Positions 61,646 to 64,000 of a DNA stretch of 64,000 nucleotides are shown one piece after another. This DNA comes from Lihuaxuella thermophila. GTDB lineage: Bacteria; Bacillota; Bacilli; Thermoactinomycetales; Thermoactinomycetaceae. Location: positions 124,001 to 188,000 of the forward strand of contig NZ_FOCQ01000005.1 in the NCBI RefSeq assembly GCF_900110165.1. Direction: 5' to 3'. The position numbers and the translations under genes are program-made. The stretch's first letter is position 1. Each line of letters starts with the position of its first letter. The notes beneath the pieces are model-generated. The model saw only the letters and a list, made by a program, of their open reading frames with translations, had not been told where the DNA came from and did not search any database.

Positions 61646-62485
61646 TCAGCGCAGTTTGGCCAAATCCACCTCCGGAACGAGCCCTTCCTGTGCGGCCCGG
61701 CTGAGCAGGGCGGTGACGGCCGCATAGCCTTCTTCACCCAGATTTGCGGTAAATTCATTTACGTAGAGATCGATATGGGCTTGTGCAACCTCAGGGGACA
61801 ATTCTTGAGCGTGGTGTAGCACGTACTCCCGGGATGCCTCCGGGTGGGCCCACGCATATTCGACCGATGAGCGAACCCAGCCGGCGATCGCCTCAAGATC
61901 CAGTGATCGATGTGCGATGATCGCCCCCAGCGGAATCGGCAGGCCGGTATCGGATTCCCACCAGCTGCCTAAGTCTGTCAGGAGGCTTAGCCCGTACGAG
62001 GGGTAAGTGAAGCGTGCCTCGTGGATCACCAGCCCGGCATCAACCGCCCCATCCCGTACTGCTGGCATGATCTCATGAAACGGCAGAACGATAATCTCAC
62101 CCACGCCACCCGGCACGTTCTGGGCTGCCCACAGCCGGAACAACAGATAGGCGGTCGATCGCTCGCTGGGTACAGCCACCCGCCGGCCGGACAACACGGC
62201 TGGATCCCTGGTTTCGGATGCGCTGTTTTTTGTCAGTACGAGTGGCCCGCAGCCTCGTCCCAACGCTCCTCCGCATGGAAGCAATGCGTATTCGGACAGG
62301 ACCCACGGCAGGGCCGCATAAGAAATCTTAAGCACTTCCGGGCCGTCGGGGCGGGTGGCGAGGTTGTTGGTAATGTCGATGTCTGCGTACGTAACGTCAA
62401 GCTCCGGTGCACCCGGCAGAAGCCCGTGTACCCAGGCGTGGAAGACAAAAGTGTCGTTGGGGCACGGAGAAAAGGCAATCCTCAT
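61646..62485 (-). CDS. mqnD: 1,4-dihydroxy-6-naphthoate synthase MqnD
   Basis: A 279-aa enzyme of the futalosine menaquinone route that converts cyclic dehypoxanthinyl futalosine to 1,4-dihydroxy-6-naphthoate. The MqnD signature is RIAFSPCPNDTFVFHAWVHG, then DITNNLATR, VLKISYAALPWVLSEYALLPCGGALG and GLVIHEARFTY. GC-rich and Ala/Pro-rich in comparison with the neighbours. The start follows GGGAGGTG. It overlaps mqnB by four bases. Confidence 0.93.
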   Translation of the reverse strand: MRIAFSPCPNDTFVFHAWVHGLLPGAPELDVTYADIDITNNLATRPDGPEVLKISYAALPWVLSEYALLPCGGALGRGCGPLVLTKNSASETRDPAVLSGRRVAVPSERSTAYLLFRLWAAQNVPGGVGEIIVLPFHEIMPAVRDGAVDAGLVIHEARFTYPSYGLSLLTDLGSWWESDTGLPIPLGAIIAHRSLDLEAIAGWVRSSVEYAWAHPEASREYVLHHAQELSPEVAQAHIDLYVNEFTANLGEEGYAAVTALLSRAAQEGLVPEVDLAKLR

Positions 62486-63186
62486 CTGAACACCTCCCAT
62501 AATACTTTGCCGGCTTCTTCCAGTCTAAAGAGCGCCTCTTCGATGCGCCATGAGGCACGGTCGCGCGGGCCGACTGCATTCGAGACCGCACGGATCTCCA
62601 TTACTGGCACACCCCGGTCACGGGCCGCGAGGGCCACGCCATAACCTTCCATCCCCTCAGCAACCGCTCCAGGGACCCTCGAAACCAGTTCCAGCGCGGT
62701 GGCGGCGGTACCCGTCACGGTCGATACAGTAAGTACAGGCCCGGTTATGACCGGCAGTCCGGCTCTGTGCAGCGCCTCGGTGATCCGGGTTACCAGTCCG
62801 GGGTCGACCGGGATGCGTGTACGGCCGAAGCCAAGTTCGTCCAGGCTGCGGAACCCTTCCGGGGTTTCTGCTCCCAGATCGGCTCCAACGATTTCATTTG
62901 CCACCACCAGCGAACCCACTTCAGCCCGGTCGGCAAAGCCCCCGGCGATTCCGGCGATCACGACCAAATCATACTCGGCAGCTGCCAACGCCTTCGCTGT
63001 GCTGGCTGCGGCTGCGACAGGGCCGACACCCGTCACCAGGACATCAAACTTGCCGGAACCGTGAAGTCCGCGCAGTACGGCGTCCCTCTCAGCAGGAACA
63101 GCGGTCGCCACCAGTACGCGCATTCCCGATTCTGTCCGGCCAGGGTCCGGGTTGAGAGCCGTTTCTTCGTTTAACTCCATACTCAT
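62482..63186 (-). CDS. mqnB: Futalosine hydrolase MqnB
   Basis: A 234-aa nucleosidase that cleaves futalosine to dehypoxanthine futalosine. The PNP/MTAN-type fold is shown by DVLVTGVGPVAAAASTAKALA, VVIAGIAGGFADRAEVGSLVVA and the active-site segment AVAEGMEGYGVALAARDRGVP, EIRAVSNAVG. GC-rich like mqnD. RBS AAAGGAG. mqnA, mqnC and mqnE are not in the window. Confidence 0.93.
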   Translation of the reverse strand: MSMELNEETALNPDPGRTESGMRVLVATAVPAERDAVLRGLHGSGKFDVLVTGVGPVAAAASTAKALAAAEYDLVVIAGIAGGFADRAEVGSLVVANEIVGADLGAETPEGFRSLDELGFGRTRIPVDPGLVTRITEALHRAGLPVITGPVLTVSTVTGTAATALELVSRVPGAVAEGMEGYGVALAARDRGVPVMEIRAVSNAVGPRDRASWRIEEALFRLEEAGKVLWEVFR

Positions 63187-63605
63187 TTTCCTATTCTCCT
63201 TTGTCTAGCAACATCTAGACCCCACATATGTGCTGAACGACAGGCCAAGCCGGTTCGTGCCGGCTCAACATTCAAACACGATACACGGCCCCGCATTCCT
63301 GTCAGGATTATTTCTCTTTACCAGTGAACCATTTTTTTAGCTTTTTATCAATGGACTGATTCATCTGTGCCCGAAGGCTTGGGCTACAAACTTGTAATCA
63401 CCGTTTTCTGTGAAGGCGGGTGGTCTGGGACGTGCGGGGACTTGTGGAGAGTGGCTATCAACTGCCGCCGGTGACAAATACATTTGCGATGAATTCAGGA
63501 AACGATGCATTCGCTAGGGAATATGTGCAAGAAACGCAGAACGGCGGACCGGCAAATGTCCAGTCCGCCATTGATCACCATCATCCGTTCATCTCCCGGC
63601 TTCGA
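63187..63605. other. Intergenic region with short unconvincing frames
   Basis: The mqnB promoter side. On the minus strand there is a 41-codon frame (starting near 63491) that ends FVAQAFGHR and a 19-codon frame (NQSIDKKLKKWFTGKEK) after it. Neither has a good RBS. They may be remnants of one small gene. A hairpin GGCGGAC/GTCCGCC is at 63541-63572. Confidence 0.4.
63541..63572 (-). terminator. Terminator-like hairpin for the minus-strand small gene
   Basis: GGCGGAC and GTCCGCC form a stem downstream of the stop at 63606 on the minus strand. The T tract is weak. Confidence 0.6.
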
Positions 63606-63875
63606 TCAGCTGTTGACGACTGCGGCAGATGGGGCAGAAGGTTGATTTTTCCAGGCAGGTCTCGGAACCTTTCTCAACTCATTGGCATACACAATTCCAA
63701 AATGATCGGTCACATAGACAATTTTGTCCTTGTACTCAAACGTTTGTTTGACGGTAAATTTCATGTTCTTTCCCAATCGACTAACCAAATGGACTTCATC
63801 CCCGGGCTTTAACCAAGTCATGGCGTTAGCCGTTTGGCTTTCGTTCATTTCATATTTGCCGTAATAGATGGCCAT
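63606..63875 (-). CDS. Small hypothetical protein
   Basis: An 89-aa soluble protein with AGAGGGG before its ATG. The middle WLKPGDEVHLVSRLGK and FTVKQTFEYKDKIVYVTDHFG suggest a beta-barrel (SH3 or KOW-like) fold; the C-terminus is Pro/Ser/Ala-rich. I do not recognise the family. The region upstream to the window end (63876-64000) is AT-rich and holds only its promoter. Confidence 0.7.
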   Translation of the reverse strand: MAIYYGKYEMNESQTANAMTWLKPGDEVHLVSRLGKNMKFTVKQTFEYKDKIVYVTDHFGIVYANELRKVPRPAWKNQPSAPSAAVVNS

Positions 63876-64000
63876 CTTACAATCCCCTCTCTTTCGAATA
63901 TTGAGTTATATTTCGTTTGAATATCATCTACATTTCAGAAACATTACAATACTTATTGTAACTATTTTCTTTTAAATAAGGAGAATAGAGATGTGTCCAT

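Noticed and set aside
62550-63174. Plus-strand frames across the mqnBD genes
   Set aside because: They are complements of GC-rich real genes and lack RBS.

Overview
The window looks like chromosome from a spore-forming, endospore-type Firmicute of the order Bacillales, most like Thermoactinomycetaceae (Polycladomyces, Planifilum and Kroppenstedtia are the kind of genera I have in mind; this is inference). The basis is a Bacillus-type gene content (gpsB, a YhcN-family sporulation lipoprotein, comGA-GG followed by aroK and yqzE, YjcG, YutG and YndJ homologues), strong AGGAGG ribosome sites, frequent TTG/GTG starts and moderate GC. No rRNA, CRISPR array, intact transposase or phage module was seen.

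Layout. 1-1578: the end of a staphyloferrin-B-like siderophore cluster (sbnH-like decarboxylase, open at the left edge, and sbnI-like serine kinase). 1.7-9.5 kb: a winged-helix regulator, ClpP, a secreted TIM-barrel-like protein, an M42 peptidase, a nicotinamidase-like hydrolase, a DedA protein, a 2Fe-2S ferredoxin and a GNAT enzyme. 9.5-12.7 kb: a TPP riboswitch and tenI-thiO-thiS-thiG, with an unexplained, GC-rich, probably structured 244-nt spacer before thiS. 12.7-17.5 kb: cell-wall and division genes (ftsW/spoVE, rodA, gpsB), a YugP-type protease and a YhcN lipoprotein. 17.6-22.5 kb: an oligopeptide-binding lipoprotein, small membrane proteins, tRNA-Gly, an O-methyltransferase and MsrA. 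23.1-31.8 kb: a maltodextrin regulon (malEFG, neopullulanase, GH15 glucoamylase, LacI-type regulator) with two LacI-type operators in front of malE. 31.9-35.6 kb: cysteine desulfurase-thiI, PCD dehydratase, TerC protein, tRNA-Gln. 35.8-40.9 kb: the seven-gene comG competence pseudopilus operon, aroK, yqzE and a 51-aa ORF. 41-49.9 kb: ispG, a DUF378 protein, a class-I glutamine-amidotransferase-like hydrolase, an unusual transcarbamylase, cytochrome bd oxidase (cydAB), a VanW protein and a 3D-domain lipoprotein. 50.2-53.2 kb: a SEC-C zinc protein and a second unknown protein that may share its C-terminal domain. 53.2-56 kb: PHP phosphoesterase, GNAT, YjcG, a scar of an IS200/IS605-type right end, and a YutG-type PgpA.

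56.2-61.5 kb is the accessory part. A tRNA cluster (fMet, Asp, a second CAT-anticodon tRNA, Val) is followed by an AT-rich stretch with two diverged direct repeats (56861-57004 and 59535-59684). Each repeat is joined to broken pieces of a XerD-like tyrosine recombinase. Between the repeats lies a membrane-anchored VWA-like protein with a degenerate metal site, and beyond the second repeat lies a YndJ protein. 61.6-63.2 kb holds a distinctly GC-rich mqnB-mqnD pair of the futalosine menaquinone route, which may have been acquired separately. The window ends with a small hypothetical gene on the minus strand.

How they work together: malE/F/G import maltodextrins, neopullulanase and GH15 glucoamylase degrade them to glucose in the cytosol, and the LacI-type regulator closes the loop. 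The cysteine desulfurase-ThiI pair and the thi operon share sulfur transfer for thiamine and 4-thiouridine. mqnBD, ispG and cydAB all feed or use the quinone-linked respiratory chain. The best candidates for something new are the non-canonical transcarbamylase, the structured thiS leader, the SEC-C pair, and the recombinase-repeat/VWA island.
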